Positions 31,560-41,420 of a stretch of 64,000 bases of DNA are shown in pieces (the first letter of the stretch is position 1; every line of letters begins with the position of its first letter). Source of the stretch: Rickettsiales bacterium. Its GTDB lineage: Bacteria; Pseudomonadota; Alphaproteobacteria; Rs-D84. The DNA lies in assembly GCA_031260805.1 (NCBI GenBank), contig JAISKV010000001.1, positions 84,978-148,977 on the forward strand. Direction: 5' to 3'. The notes beneath the pieces were generated by a model that had not been told where the DNA came from, searched no databases, and saw only the letters and a list, made by a program, of their open reading frames with translations. The translations under genes were made by a program, and so were the position numbers.

Positions 31560-31810
31560 AGGTATAGGGTTTGAGGTGTGAGGTTTAAGGTTTGGAGAGC
31601 GGCCAGTTCCCCCGCATCGCCGTTCGCTGCGCTCCGGCTCTGCGACCCCACCCCAAAACGCCGATGGCGTTTTGACCCGCCCTCAGGGGGCGGGTAATCA
31701 ACACCGAGTTAACTGGGGTGGGTAAGAGTTCGGAGTAAATTACCCGCCCCCTGAGGGCGGGTCAAAATTTTCACCAGAAAATTTTGTGGTGGGGTTGCAA
31801 AGCGTCTTCT

Positions 31811-31976
31811 ACCACTACCCCGTCAGCGGCTGCGCCGCTGCCACCCCTTCGCTTAGCGAAGGGGAATTATCCCGACTTCGTTTCAATAAATGTTGTTTTA
31901 TTGTGTGGCATAGGCCGTCAAATTCCCCTTCGCTAAGCGAAGGGGTGGACGCCGCAGGCGGACGGGGTAGTGGTGA
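31811..31976. repeat. Family B MITE-like element (full copy)
   Basis: ACCACTACCCCGTC...CACCCCTTCGCTTAGCGAAGGGG...CCCGACTTCGTTTCAATAAATGTTGTTTTATTGTGTGGCATAGGCC...CCCCTTCGCTAAGCGAAGGGGTG...GACGGGGTAGTGGT. Confidence 0.9.
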
Positions 31977-32026
31977 ATCAGACATTCATACTTGACAAAT
32001 CAGTATGTTTGTATTAAATTTCCAGC

Positions 32027-33073
32027 ATGAAGCGCAAAGAACAAAAACCTTTGATAAGTGTAATTATCCCTGCATACAATATTGAAAAGTGGATCGCGCC
32101 ATGCGCTGCTTCGCTGTTCGCGCAGAAAATGTTCAAGGAAACCGAGATTATTTTTGTTGACGACGGCAGCACTGACAACACCGGACGCGAGATTGAAAAA
32201 GTCTACAAACGCGCAAAAAAGAATGTTGTCATATTAAAAAATCAACGAAATTACGGCGTGTCCGCCGCGCGAAACCAAGCGATTGATGTTGCGCGTGGGG
32301 GGGGGATTATGTTCCTGGACGGGGATGATGAAATTGGTTATAATACCAATCACTCGTTTGATACCGGGTATCTTGGAAAATTCTGGGCCCCGCTGACCAA
32401 TCCTGAAATCAGGTCGGACATCGTTATCGGAAATATTGTTCAAGCCGGCGACAAGCGGGACTTTGCATTCAATCAATCCGCTATTTATGAAAATCACATT
32501 GTATCCGATACAATCAAATTGCTGAAATATGTGAACCGGCGCGTCAGCGCGTGCGCCACGCTTTATAATGCCGACACGATAAAATCACACAATCTGAAAT
32601 TTGACACAAGTCTTACTTATTTCGAGGACACCAGTTTTATTTCCAACTATATTCTGAAAATGCGGGGAAATTGCGCGGTATTTATTTCAGACGCAATTTA
32701 CAAATACAATTATCGCGCAAACAGCGCGATGCATCGCCTGAAATCACACAGCGAAGAAGAAATGCGCCGGTTGACATACATCAATAATCAGATGATTTAT
32801 TATCTGAAAATGATTGACTCGTGCGAGAAAAAGTTCGGACCCAGATCGCTGCCCGTACAGTTGTTCATGCAGAAAATGACCAAGAAACGCCGCGATATCA
32901 TAGAATTTTCGGAAAAATATCCAAATTCAAGGGATTTTTATTTATCGTTCTTGCAGTATTTGCCGGATGTTTGCCGCGGCTGTAATAAGCGGGGCTGTGA
33001 TAAATGCAAAGATTATGATTCGGAAAGAATGCTGATAACCGGCATCAGTGATCGGTTGTTGCGGGTAAAATAA
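32027..33073 (+). CDS. Family 2 glycosyltransferase; contains a G9 tract
   Basis: PLISVIIPAYNIEKWIAPCAASLFAQ...EIIFVDDGSTDNTG...NYGVSAARNQAID.ARGGGIMFLDGDDE. Confidence 0.93.
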   Translation: MKRKEQKPLISVIIPAYNIEKWIAPCAASLFAQKMFKETEIIFVDDGSTDNTGREIEKVYKRAKKNVVILKNQRNYGVSAARNQAIDVARGGGIMFLDGDDEIGYNTNHSFDTGYLGKFWAPLTNPEIRSDIVIGNIVQAGDKRDFAFNQSAIYENHIVSDTIKLLKYVNRRVSACATLYNADTIKSHNLKFDTSLTYFEDTSFISNYILKMRGNCAVFISDAIYKYNYRANSAMHRLKSHSEEEMRRLTYINNQMIYYLKMIDSCEKKFGPRSLPVQLFMQKMTKKRRDIIEFSEKYPNSRDFYLSFLQYLPDVCRGCNKRGCDKCKDYDSERMLITGISDRLLRVK

Positions 33074-33114
33074 AAAACGGCGCACAAGCCAGCAAACGAT
33101 CGTTGCGTTTTTAA

Positions 33115-33624
33115 TTATATCGTGTATATACACAATGTCAATACAATAGCAATCAGCATTCCGGCAAAGAAAAATGGCGCGTATGGGACGGCCCGCATTT
33201 TATGCCGAATTCCCCAAACCCCTGCGAGCACGGATGCCGCGACAATTGCAATTGGAAATGCGCCCAGGCCCAGCCAAGCCCCGCCTGCCGCAAACAATTT
33301 CACATCGCCCAGGCCCAATGATTCGCGCGCGACAAACCGGTCAAAAATTACTTTGATAACAAATCCAAATGCATATCCGATTGCGGCGGCAAAGACTGAT
33401 TCCGTAATGCCGCCTGTTATCCAGGGCAGCATTGGCGCGGCCATCAATCCGATTATAAAAAAAGGAAACAGCCAGACATCCGGAATAATTTGATGACGCA
33501 GATCGGTGCGCGACATCATAAAGACGCAAACAGCGGCCAGCGCAAACAACGGAATATAGTAAAGATCGTTCATGGTTGCATCCTTTTCGTTATTTGGGAC
33601 TCTGGGTTCATCGTCATCCCGCAT
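33115..33624 (-). CDS. Prepilin peptidase, A24 family (CpaA-like)
   Basis: SRTDLRHQIIPDVWLFPFFIIG; ESLGLGDVKLFAAGGAWLG. Confidence 0.88.
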   Translation of the reverse strand: MRDDDEPRVPNNEKDATMNDLYYIPLFALAAVCVFMMSRTDLRHQIIPDVWLFPFFIIGLMAAPMLPWITGGITESVFAAAIGYAFGFVIKVIFDRFVARESLGLGDVKLFAAGGAWLGLGAFPIAIVAASVLAGVWGIRHKMRAVPYAPFFFAGMLIAIVLTLCIYTI

Positions 33625-33790
33625 CGCGGCAAAGCCGCTCTGCGACCCCGCCCCAAAACGCCATCGGCGTTTTGGGGTGGGGTAATTGCAATCATGTCGC
33701 TGGCCCCGGTCCCAAATGACGATTTTGCCCTTGCAATCCGATTCGTTTTCTTGCTAAACTCACTGTAAATAAAATAAAGGTTTTTTGCAA

Positions 33791-34369
33791 ATGTCTGTCG
33801 GAACATGGAATAAAATAACCCTCCAAAAATTAAAGACGCTGGTTGACCGCGGCCTGTCCACTTCGGAAATCGGCAAAAAACTGGGTATGACCAAGAATGC
33901 TATTGTTGGAAAATTAAACCGGCTGGGCTGGAACGCAAAAAGCATCGCCGCTGTCCCGCCTGCCAAGTCCGCGGCGCGTCCTGTAAAAAAAACGCCGGTC
34001 CCGGCAAAAAAAACTGCCGCCGCCGCGCCCGCATCAAAAAAGAAGCCCGCACAAACGCCGATCAAGCCGGCCCCGGCCAAATCCGCCAAGCCTGCTGCAA
34101 CGGCAAAATCCGTAAAATCTGAACCGGCGCGCGCGACTGCCAAGGCGGCCGCCCCGACCCCCGCGCCGCGGACCAATCCAAAAGCACAAAAAAATTCAGT
34201 TCGGCACACGCTGGCCATCGCGAACTTGAAAAGCGACCAGTGCCGCTGGCCGATCGGAAATCCGGACGGCGATGACTTTCACTTCTGCGGGGCTAAGATT
34301 TTCCCGGGCAAGCCTTACTGCTATGATCACTGCTTGCAGGCGTATCAATTCATGCCAAAGAAAAAGTGA
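33791..34369 (+). CDS. gcrA: GcrA cell-cycle regulator
   Basis: WNKITLQKLKTLVDRGLSTSEIGKKLGMTKNAIVGKLNRLGW; C-terminal CRWPIGNPDGDDFHFCG. Confidence 0.95.
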   Translation: MSVGTWNKITLQKLKTLVDRGLSTSEIGKKLGMTKNAIVGKLNRLGWNAKSIAAVPPAKSAARPVKKTPVPAKKTAAAAPASKKKPAQTPIKPAPAKSAKPAATAKSVKSEPARATAKAAAPTPAPRTNPKAQKNSVRHTLAIANLKSDQCRWPIGNPDGDDFHFCGAKIFPGKPYCYDHCLQAYQFMPKKK

Positions 34370-34376
34370 GTGAAAT

Positions 34377-36293
34377 TTGCAGGACGAGAGAAGCGATTTT
34401 CAGAGCATAAAACTTCATGCGACCGATGGGATTCCGATGGTCTCGTTCTCGGATGCCACCGCGCCGCGCGCTGATGCGCGAAAAAAACACTTTCAGATTG
34501 GCGGCAATGTTTTTGACGCATGCTTTGACGAACGCGGGAAACTAATCTGCGTGCTGGATGAAACGCTGACCGCGCGGCGGCCGTTTGCTTTGCTGGTGCT
34601 GAACAGTGCGGACGGGCGGCGCTGGGATGACATTCTGGTCAATGACTATCATCTGAAACTGTCCGACATTCGTCCAAAGAAAAATAATCGTTATCAAAAG
34701 TTTGATATATCCTATACCGGATTGAGAATTTATGATAAAATGATTGCTGATTACAATGACGGCGGCGATTGGATGGCCGCCGGGTTGGAACTGGACCGGT
34801 TTCGCGATGCGGCGGCCCGCGATGCGGCGGTGTTGCGACTGACGCAGGGCACGGAAAATCTGGCTGCGGCGACGATAACGCTGGAACGCACGGACGCTGC
34901 GCTGACCGGCATGGCCGCAACGCGGAAAGAATTGCGATCCAAATTGGCCGCCTTGCGGCGCGGCATTGGAAAAACGCCGACCAAGGACAGCGCGGCGAAA
35001 ATACTGCGGACAGAATCCGCGTTGGAAAAATTGGAAGAGCGGGTCAAGAACGCGGCGCGGCGCAAGCGGCGTGCGGCCCGCAGAATAGAATCTGCAAATG
35101 CGGAAATCGCAGCGGCGACCGAGATATTAAATTATATCCCGGCGCGCGCGGCGCAGCAGATTGCAGTCGCGGCAGTTGATGACGAACCAGTGATAAATGA
35201 ACTGAAAACGATCGTCATGGAAACACAAGAAATCGTACCGGCGGTGCCGGATAAAGGGGGCGAAATGGCAGATAATAACGACATTCAACCATTGTTGAGT
35301 CAGGATCCGGAAATAATTGACAATGGCATCGCGTTCAAGCCTATTGATTTTGGCGAAGTTCCCGTGACTCCGCCAGCACCGCGGCCCCAGCCTGTGTCCG
35401 ATCCGTATGCGTCGCCGATCCCGGTCCCGATGCCTGCGTGGGATGCGCCCGCGTCCGCCACAGCGCCCCAGCCGACGCCGTTTATGCCGGCGCCCGCGCC
35501 CCAGCCGGAATTCTCGCAACCGTCGGAACAAATTTATAACCAGCCGATTGCAGCCCCTGATTTTCAACCAACACCAACGCCGGTTCCGGCCGCCCCGACG
35601 CCTGCACCCGCGCCTGTGTACGGCCCGGCCCCAGTAGCGCCTGTATACCGGCCCCAGCCCGCAAAAAAACAAACCGGGATTTATTACTTTATGCTGGTGC
35701 TGCTGATTGTGCTGGCGGTGTTTACGCTATGGATTTATCAGAAAAAGACCAGTGGCGGCGTCCCGAATATAGCGGCGGTCGTGTCCGGCACTGAACAGCC
35801 AACGCCGATGCCGGTCCCGGAAGAGCCTGCGCCCGAATTTATCAAGCCCGCGGCCATCACGCCTGAACCAGTGCAGGTTGAACCGGAACAACCAGTGTTC
35901 GTCGCGCCTGAACCTGATCCGGTCGCTGCGCCAGAGCCAATAGCGGAAATCCCGGTACCGGAACCAATCATCCGCGCGAATAAAATAGAGCCGGCCGCGC
36001 CAATAACCGAAGACGACCTGCGCGCGGTAGAGAACACCAAGCCTGCATACGGGGTCAGCGGTCCGACACTGAATGTGTACCCGGATGAAGACGCGGTTGA
36101 GTACGAAGAATATTCAGATACGGAATATTATGAAGAAGAGCCTGTGGCAGAGCCGGCCACGCCAGCGGCCGCCCAATCGCGCCAAGAACGAATCGCGGGA
36201 TCGGCCAGCGGACTGAAAACCGAAAACATAGAAGAGCAGTCGTATGAATCATATATGGAAGAAGAATATGAAACGGATGCATTCTTGGATTAA
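34377..36293 (+). CDS. Single-pass membrane protein with coiled-coil, Pro-rich and acidic regions
   Basis: TTG start 7 nt after gcrA; TM segment IYYFMLVLLIVLAVFTLWIY. Confidence 0.65.
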   Translation: MQDERSDFQSIKLHATDGIPMVSFSDATAPRADARKKHFQIGGNVFDACFDERGKLICVLDETLTARRPFALLVLNSADGRRWDDILVNDYHLKLSDIRPKKNNRYQKFDISYTGLRIYDKMIADYNDGGDWMAAGLELDRFRDAAARDAAVLRLTQGTENLAAATITLERTDAALTGMAATRKELRSKLAALRRGIGKTPTKDSAAKILRTESALEKLEERVKNAARRKRRAARRIESANAEIAAATEILNYIPARAAQQIAVAAVDDEPVINELKTIVMETQEIVPAVPDKGGEMADNNDIQPLLSQDPEIIDNGIAFKPIDFGEVPVTPPAPRPQPVSDPYASPIPVPMPAWDAPASATAPQPTPFMPAPAPQPEFSQPSEQIYNQPIAAPDFQPTPTPVPAAPTPAPAPVYGPAPVAPVYRPQPAKKQTGIYYFMLVLLIVLAVFTLWIYQKKTSGGVPNIAAVVSGTEQPTPMPVPEEPAPEFIKPAAITPEPVQVEPEQPVFVAPEPDPVAAPEPIAEIPVPEPIIRANKIEPAAPITEDDLRAVENTKPAYGVSGPTLNVYPDEDAVEYEEYSDTEYYEEEPVAEPATPAAAQSRQERIAGSASGLKTENIEEQSYESYMEEEYETDAFLD

Positions 36294-36320
36294 AAAATGC
36301 GGCGTTCGCCGCGTTTTTTA
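36292..36320 (+). terminator. Rho-independent terminator
   Basis: aaaaaatgcggcgttcgccgcgtttttt. Confidence 0.85.
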
Positions 36321-36352
36321 ATGCACAATGCACAATTCATAATTCACAATTT

Positions 36353-36531
36353 ATACCACTACCCCGTCTCCGCCTACACTACGCTTCGGCGTGATGCCAC
36401 CACTTCGTCAAGCGAAGGGGAATTGTCCCGACTTCGTTTCAATAAATGTTGTTTTGCTGCGTAATGCAGGCCAAGTAATTCCCCTTCGCTGGCGAAGGGG
36501 TGGCGGCGTAGCCGCCGGGGTAGTGGTAGAA
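36353..36531. repeat. Family B MITE-like element
   Basis: ACCACTACCCCGTC...CCCGACTTCGTTTCAATAAATGTTGTTTT...CGGGGTAGTGGT. Confidence 0.9.
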
Positions 36532-36663
36532 TTATGAATTAAGAAAGAAGAATTAAGAATTCCTGTTTATTATAGTAAACAACAATAATTCTTATTTCTT
36601 AATTATTAATTCTTAATTAAACTCTGTAAACCAACCCCGGACTTCGGCCACCCCAACCGGCCA

Positions 36664-37044
36664 TTACAACACTTCAATAATAACCATTGCGGCGGAATAT
36701 TCGCCCTGGTCCGTCAGCGATATATGCACGCGCGTTTTTTCGCCATTGGTCAATTCTTTTAACTTCGTTTTTGCGCCCCCGGATATCAGCAATTCCGGCC
36801 GGCCGTTTTCTTCATGCATCACGGAAACATCAGAAAAAGACAGTGAATCGTCAAACCCACAGCCCAATGCTTTGACAAAAGCCTCTCTCGCGGCCCAAAA
36901 GTTCGCCAAGTGCTTTTCCGAATTTGCTGAATCGCTGTCCGCGAATTCCAATTCTTTTTTTGTGAAAATTCGTTGTTTCTTGAACATTGACCAATCTATG
37001 AACCGATTGGATTCCACCATGTCTATGCCGCACCCGAGTATCAT
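36664..37044 (-). CDS. acpS: Holo-[acyl-carrier-protein] synthase
   Basis: MILGCGIDMVESNRF; FTKKELEFA; FWAAREAFVKALGCGF. Confidence 0.95.
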   Translation of the reverse strand: MILGCGIDMVESNRFIDWSMFKKQRIFTKKELEFADSDSANSEKHLANFWAAREAFVKALGCGFDDSLSFSDVSVMHEENGRPELLISGGAKTKLKELTNGEKTRVHISLTDQGEYSAAMVIIEVL

Positions 37045-37168
37045 AATTACTTCCTTATGAACTATTGTTTTGTGCATATAATAATTTTTAGACGATTCGT
37101 GCAAGAATTATTTTTAATGGGGGCGCTTTTGTGATAAAATGCTTACAAGAAATCAAGGGAATGTTGTA

Positions 37169-37879
37169 ATGAAAAAAATATTAATTGCATCGTTGGCACT
37201 GGCATCATTCGTTGGCTGGGCCGGGGCCGCGGTTCAGATTCAGGCTGCGCCGGCACCGCGCGAAAAAACTTATTCCGCGGACGAAGGCTGGTATGTCGCG
37301 GCTAATTTCGGCGCGAACTTTTTGACATTCAAGAATAATTATTCCAGCAACCAGCCGGGCAGCGCGACCGGCAGCGATTCGTATTCGTTTCAGTCGGTGT
37401 ATGGCGGCGGCGCGGCGTTTGGAAAAAGATTTGATGAGTCATGGCGCGGGGAAATATCCGGCGGGTACCTGGGCGAGTTTACGGATAGCGGTCAAGGCTG
37501 GGATTTCGCGTTAAACACTCCGTATGTGCTGGTCAGCGCGATTTACGATACGCCGCAGGAGTATTGGGGCGGACTGTATTTTGGCTTTGGCGCGGGCATC
37601 GCGTTGCCGACTGCAACGATGAAGACAAATGTGTACGAAACTTATTCCCAGGATCACAAAATGGCGATATCGCCGATGGGCGCGATCTCGTTCGGCTGGG
37701 AAAAGTCATTAAGCCAGAGCGTCATGCTGGGCGTCGGATATAAATTATCGGTATTCAACGGGCCGACGCATGATATTGAATGGTCTGTGGATTCTACCAG
37801 CGTGCATATTGTTAGTACTAATGATATCGGAATGGTGCTGAACAACGCGTTCGAGGCAGGATTGAGATACAGTTTCTAA
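37169..37879 (+). CDS. Outer-membrane beta-barrel protein
   Basis: Signal peptide MKKILIASLALASFVGWAGAA; amphipathic strands; C-terminal AGLRYSF. Confidence 0.8.
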   Translation: MKKILIASLALASFVGWAGAAVQIQAAPAPREKTYSADEGWYVAANFGANFLTFKNNYSSNQPGSATGSDSYSFQSVYGGGAAFGKRFDESWRGEISGGYLGEFTDSGQGWDFALNTPYVLVSAIYDTPQEYWGGLYFGFGAGIALPTATMKTNVYETYSQDHKMAISPMGAISFGWEKSLSQSVMLGVGYKLSVFNGPTHDIEWSVDSTSVHIVSTNDIGMVLNNAFEAGLRYSF

Positions 37880-37901
37880 GGGTCGTCTGGTATAAGGGGG
37901 A

Positions 37902-38795
37902 GTGATGACAAACATATACAAATTGGCATTGTATTCATTGGCTGTGGCTTTTATCGCGGGCGGCGCGGATGCCGCGCCTAGCGTGCGATCTTTCACTGCC
38001 GCGCCTTCGTCGTACCGCGCGACAACGCCTGGTGCGGCATCCGCATCAGGCGGCGCGATGACGGCCGCGCGCGCGGGCAGCGTCCGCGCCAGCAGCCCTA
38101 AATCCACGACTTTGGGCCGCGCGGCTGCGACGCCGGCGACTGCGCGACTGTCGTTCGGCGGATATGTCAACAGCGTCGCGGCGGCGAACGGCGGCAGCAG
38201 CGCGAAAAAGATTAACCCTGCGAAACCGAGCGCCGATCCCGGCGAACTGGAAGAATTGGGCAATGGCGTCAGCGCGTTGGAAGATATCGTAGCCGCATTG
38301 CAGGATGATGTTGCAGATATAAAATCCGGAATTTCGGATAAAGCGGACAAGGCGTCCGGCGCAACAAACGGGCATTTGGCCGGATTAGACAGCGGCGGCA
38401 ACTTGACGGATTCCGGAATTGCATCGGATGATGTTCTGACAATCAATGATGTCGGCACGGGCGTTGGAAATGTCGTCGCAGTCGGAACAAACGGAAAAAT
38501 TGACACCGCATTGATTGACACAACCGGATTGCAAGGATCCCAGGGCGCGGATGGCAAATCCGCATACGAGGTTGCGGTTGAAGGTGGATTCCTGGGCAAT
38601 CGGGACGAATGGCTGGCTTCGTTGCAGGGCGCGGTTGGACCACAAGGACCCGAAGGCCCACAAGGTGCGACAGGACCCGCCGGAACGGATGGCACAGTGC
38701 TGCCAGATGCGCCGGGCGATAATTACGCATTACTGCGCAGCAATGACGGAACGCCATTCTGGGTTGAAATTGCAACAGAATACAGCGCGAACTGA
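37902..38795 (+). CDS. Secreted collagen-like / tail-fibre-like protein
   Basis: DGKSAYEVAVEGGFLGNRDEWLASLQGAVGPQGPEGPQGATGPAGTDGT. Confidence 0.75.
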   Translation: MMTNIYKLALYSLAVAFIAGGADAAPSVRSFTAAPSSYRATTPGAASASGGAMTAARAGSVRASSPKSTTLGRAAATPATARLSFGGYVNSVAAANGGSSAKKINPAKPSADPGELEELGNGVSALEDIVAALQDDVADIKSGISDKADKASGATNGHLAGLDSGGNLTDSGIASDDVLTINDVGTGVGNVVAVGTNGKIDTALIDTTGLQGSQGADGKSAYEVAVEGGFLGNRDEWLASLQGAVGPQGPEGPQGATGPAGTDGTVLPDAPGDNYALLRSNDGTPFWVEIATEYSAN

Positions 38796-39093
38796 AATCA
38801 GAGTGCGGGGTACAGAGTTCAGAGTGCAGTAATTTGTCCCCGTCCAAGTTTTGCGATACTCGCAAAAAGAAAACGCTTGGTTAAATAATTTCTTACTTTG
38901 CCATTCTCTGTACCGAATTATCCCTCCATCGTCATCCCGCGCTCATATTTTGGTCACCCCGTGGCTTGACCACTGGGCCCAGGTGAAATAAAGCCCAATT
39001 TTGCCGTCAGCAAAATTGACAATAATACCTGGATTGCGGGTCATAGCCCGCAATGACGATAGATTAGAAGTTTGTATACAGGACAGATACCCC

Positions 39094-39170
39094 TTCATCA
39101 CCCCGGCCACGACCCGGGGTCCATGGCTTAATGGATTCCGGGTTTCGCTCTGCTCCCCCGGAATGACGAT
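39094..39170. repeat. Family A palindromic repeat
   Basis: catcaccccggccacgacccggggtccatggcttaatggattccgggtttcgctctgctcccccggaatgacga. Confidence 0.85.
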
Positions 39171-39240
39171 GGAATGGGAATTGTTTACTTATTGTTTTTA
39201 CCACTACCCCGTTCCGGCCTTCGCCGGAATGACAAAATAT

Positions 39241-39424
39241 ATACCACTACCCCGTCTCCGCCTACACTACGCTTCGGCGTGATGCCACCACTTCGCCAGG
39301 CGAAGGTGAATTGTCCCGACTTCGTTTCAATAAATGTCGTTTTATTGTGTGGTACAGGCCATCAAAATCCACTTCGCCAGGCGAAGGGGTGGGTTGCGCG
39401 CAGCGCAAGACGGGGTAGTGGTAT
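39241..39424. repeat. Family B MITE-like element
   Basis: Same architecture as 36353-36531. Confidence 0.9.
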
Positions 39425-39567
39425 AATAATGGGGAACTGGCTATGCAACTACTAACCACCAACTACCAAAAGGACGCGCAGCGTCCGCACCAACTACCAA
39501 CTCATCACCCCAACTAATAAAATCTAAAACATTGACAATTATTTAATTTGTGTTAATATTGTGGTAA

Positions 39568-41406
39568 ATGTCAATGTTGAAAAAATATATTTTTACACCA
39601 TTGATTGCTTGCGCGGTTGCACTGGCCGCAGTTTCGCGCGCGCCTGCTGCGCCGATTGCGAAAAAGTGCGACGCCCGGTATCAAAAGTGCGATTCCATAA
39701 AATCATCCTATGCGGTTTGGTTATCGTTTTTTGGCGGCACGGCCCTTGCCGCTATTGGCACAGTTCTGGGAAATGCGACTGACGATCCGGGCGCGCCGGC
39801 CGCGGTTGGATCGTACGAAGGCGCTTCACGCGCGGTTGGAAATTTGCAAAAGATAGATCCGTTGGAAAATTTTAACGCCGCCGCCTTGAAATCAGTTCAG
39901 TCCGGTTATTATTACGCGCGAAACTCAACGGCTTATGCCGCGGTCGGCTTGGATTACGCATTGGCGCGTGGCTTGACCGGGGCAGGGTCGCAGGTCGCAA
40001 TTCTGGACAATGCGAATGACTGGCACGGGCGCGCTGTGAACGAATTGATAAAGACGGCGGCGCCCAGCGCGCAAATAAGCCAGCATAACATTACAAATCC
40101 AAACGGATCGTTTCGGACTTATTCGGAAATTGCCGCAGTTATTCGTGATGCGGGCCGCGATGGGATAATTTACAACGGCAGTTGGGGAATTCCAGTATCG
40201 GCCCAGTATAATTCCGGCGTGATTTCCGGGGATTCCGCAATCGCGGCGCTGGGCGCTGATTTTGTGGATTCAGTCCGCGGGGCTGCGCGCAATGACGACG
40301 CCATCTTTGTCTGGGCGGCCGGAAACGACGGCGCGATGCAGTCAAATTTTATTTCCGGATTGGCGAATGTTTTTGATAATTTGCAGGGACATTTTATAAA
40401 TGTTGTCGCGTATGACTTGATACAGGATTCATTGGCGGATTTTTCCAATGCGTGCGGCGCGACAAAATCTTACTGCCTGACCGCGCCAGGCACCGGGATA
40501 AACGCGGGCCTGCGCATTGCGGACGGGACTTCGTTCGCCGCGCCGATTGTCAGTGCGTCCGCTGCATTGTTGAAAGAAATGTTTCCGTATTTGTCGGCGC
40601 GCGAAATTACTGAAATCATGTTTATAACGGCCCAGGATCTGGGCGATGCCGGCGTTGATGAGATTTACGGCTGGGGGATGTTGGATATGGAAAACGCAAC
40701 CAGGCCGATAGGCCAGCGGCGTGTTATGACCGGCGCTGGCGGCGATGCCAAACCGTTGGCCGTCATGAATTTACCCGGCGGCGTTGGCGCGCGCGTTGCG
40801 GCAAAGAATTTGCGTTTCGTGTTCTTTGATTCTTATAACAGGGCGTTCGGCGCGAACTTGAACGATTATCTGACCGTCATGCCGGCGGCCAGATTGACCA
40901 TCATGAAACTCCGCGAATTCGGCAATGACAAAAACGCGCTGTCAATCGGCGATTGGAAGTTCGGATTTTCGGCCGGCGCGGAAAATTACGGCGAAAACTT
41001 TCTGGGGCTGGACGCGCGCGATTCGTTTGTGCAGTATCGCGCGGGCCATCGCGTGCGGCTGACGGATTCAGTCGTTATCGCGTCAAACGCGGCCATGCAG
41101 TATTCAACGGCGTACAGCACGGTTTCAACGGAACTGGGTTTCATGATTGAAAAAGCGATTCATGATAAAATGTCATTCGGACTGGGGCTGGCCAGTCCTA
41201 TGGCGATCAAGCACGGAAGCATGAATATCAAACTGCCGGTCGCGCGATCCGATTCCGGCGCGGTGGCTTATGAAGAATATAAAATCAATCTGCGTGAAAA
41301 GTCAAAATCTGAATTTGCGTTTTCATTCAAGGCCGGCGGGTTTGACTTTTACGGATCGGTCGGCGCGGACCAATTGTTCATGATGAAATACAAGACCAGT
41401 TTTTAA
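39568..41406 (+). CDS. S8 (subtilisin-like) serine protease with C-terminal barrel-like region
   Basis: QVAILDNANDWHGRAV; IYNGSWG; GTSFAAPIVSASAALL; C-terminal MKYKTSF. Confidence 0.85.
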   Translation: MSMLKKYIFTPLIACAVALAAVSRAPAAPIAKKCDARYQKCDSIKSSYAVWLSFFGGTALAAIGTVLGNATDDPGAPAAVGSYEGASRAVGNLQKIDPLENFNAAALKSVQSGYYYARNSTAYAAVGLDYALARGLTGAGSQVAILDNANDWHGRAVNELIKTAAPSAQISQHNITNPNGSFRTYSEIAAVIRDAGRDGIIYNGSWGIPVSAQYNSGVISGDSAIAALGADFVDSVRGAARNDDAIFVWAAGNDGAMQSNFISGLANVFDNLQGHFINVVAYDLIQDSLADFSNACGATKSYCLTAPGTGINAGLRIADGTSFAAPIVSASAALLKEMFPYLSAREITEIMFITAQDLGDAGVDEIYGWGMLDMENATRPIGQRRVMTGAGGDAKPLAVMNLPGGVGARVAAKNLRFVFFDSYNRAFGANLNDYLTVMPAARLTIMKLREFGNDKNALSIGDWKFGFSAGAENYGENFLGLDARDSFVQYRAGHRVRLTDSVVIASNAAMQYSTAYSTVSTELGFMIEKAIHDKMSFGLGLASPMAIKHGSMNIKLPVARSDSGAVAYEEYKINLREKSKSEFAFSFKAGGFDFYGSVGADQLFMMKYKTSF

Positions 41407-41420
41407 GGGTGCGCCGGTCT

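Noticed and set aside
30257-31976. CRISPR-like impression from repeated CCCCTTCGC/GCGAAGGGG blocks
   Set aside because: Units are dispersed paired hairpins without regular spacers; no cas genes in the window.
39001-39567. ORFs of ~90 aa in the repeat-rich intergenic region
   Set aside because: They consist of translated Family A/B repeats (for example PGMTMEWELF) with no independent coding evidence.
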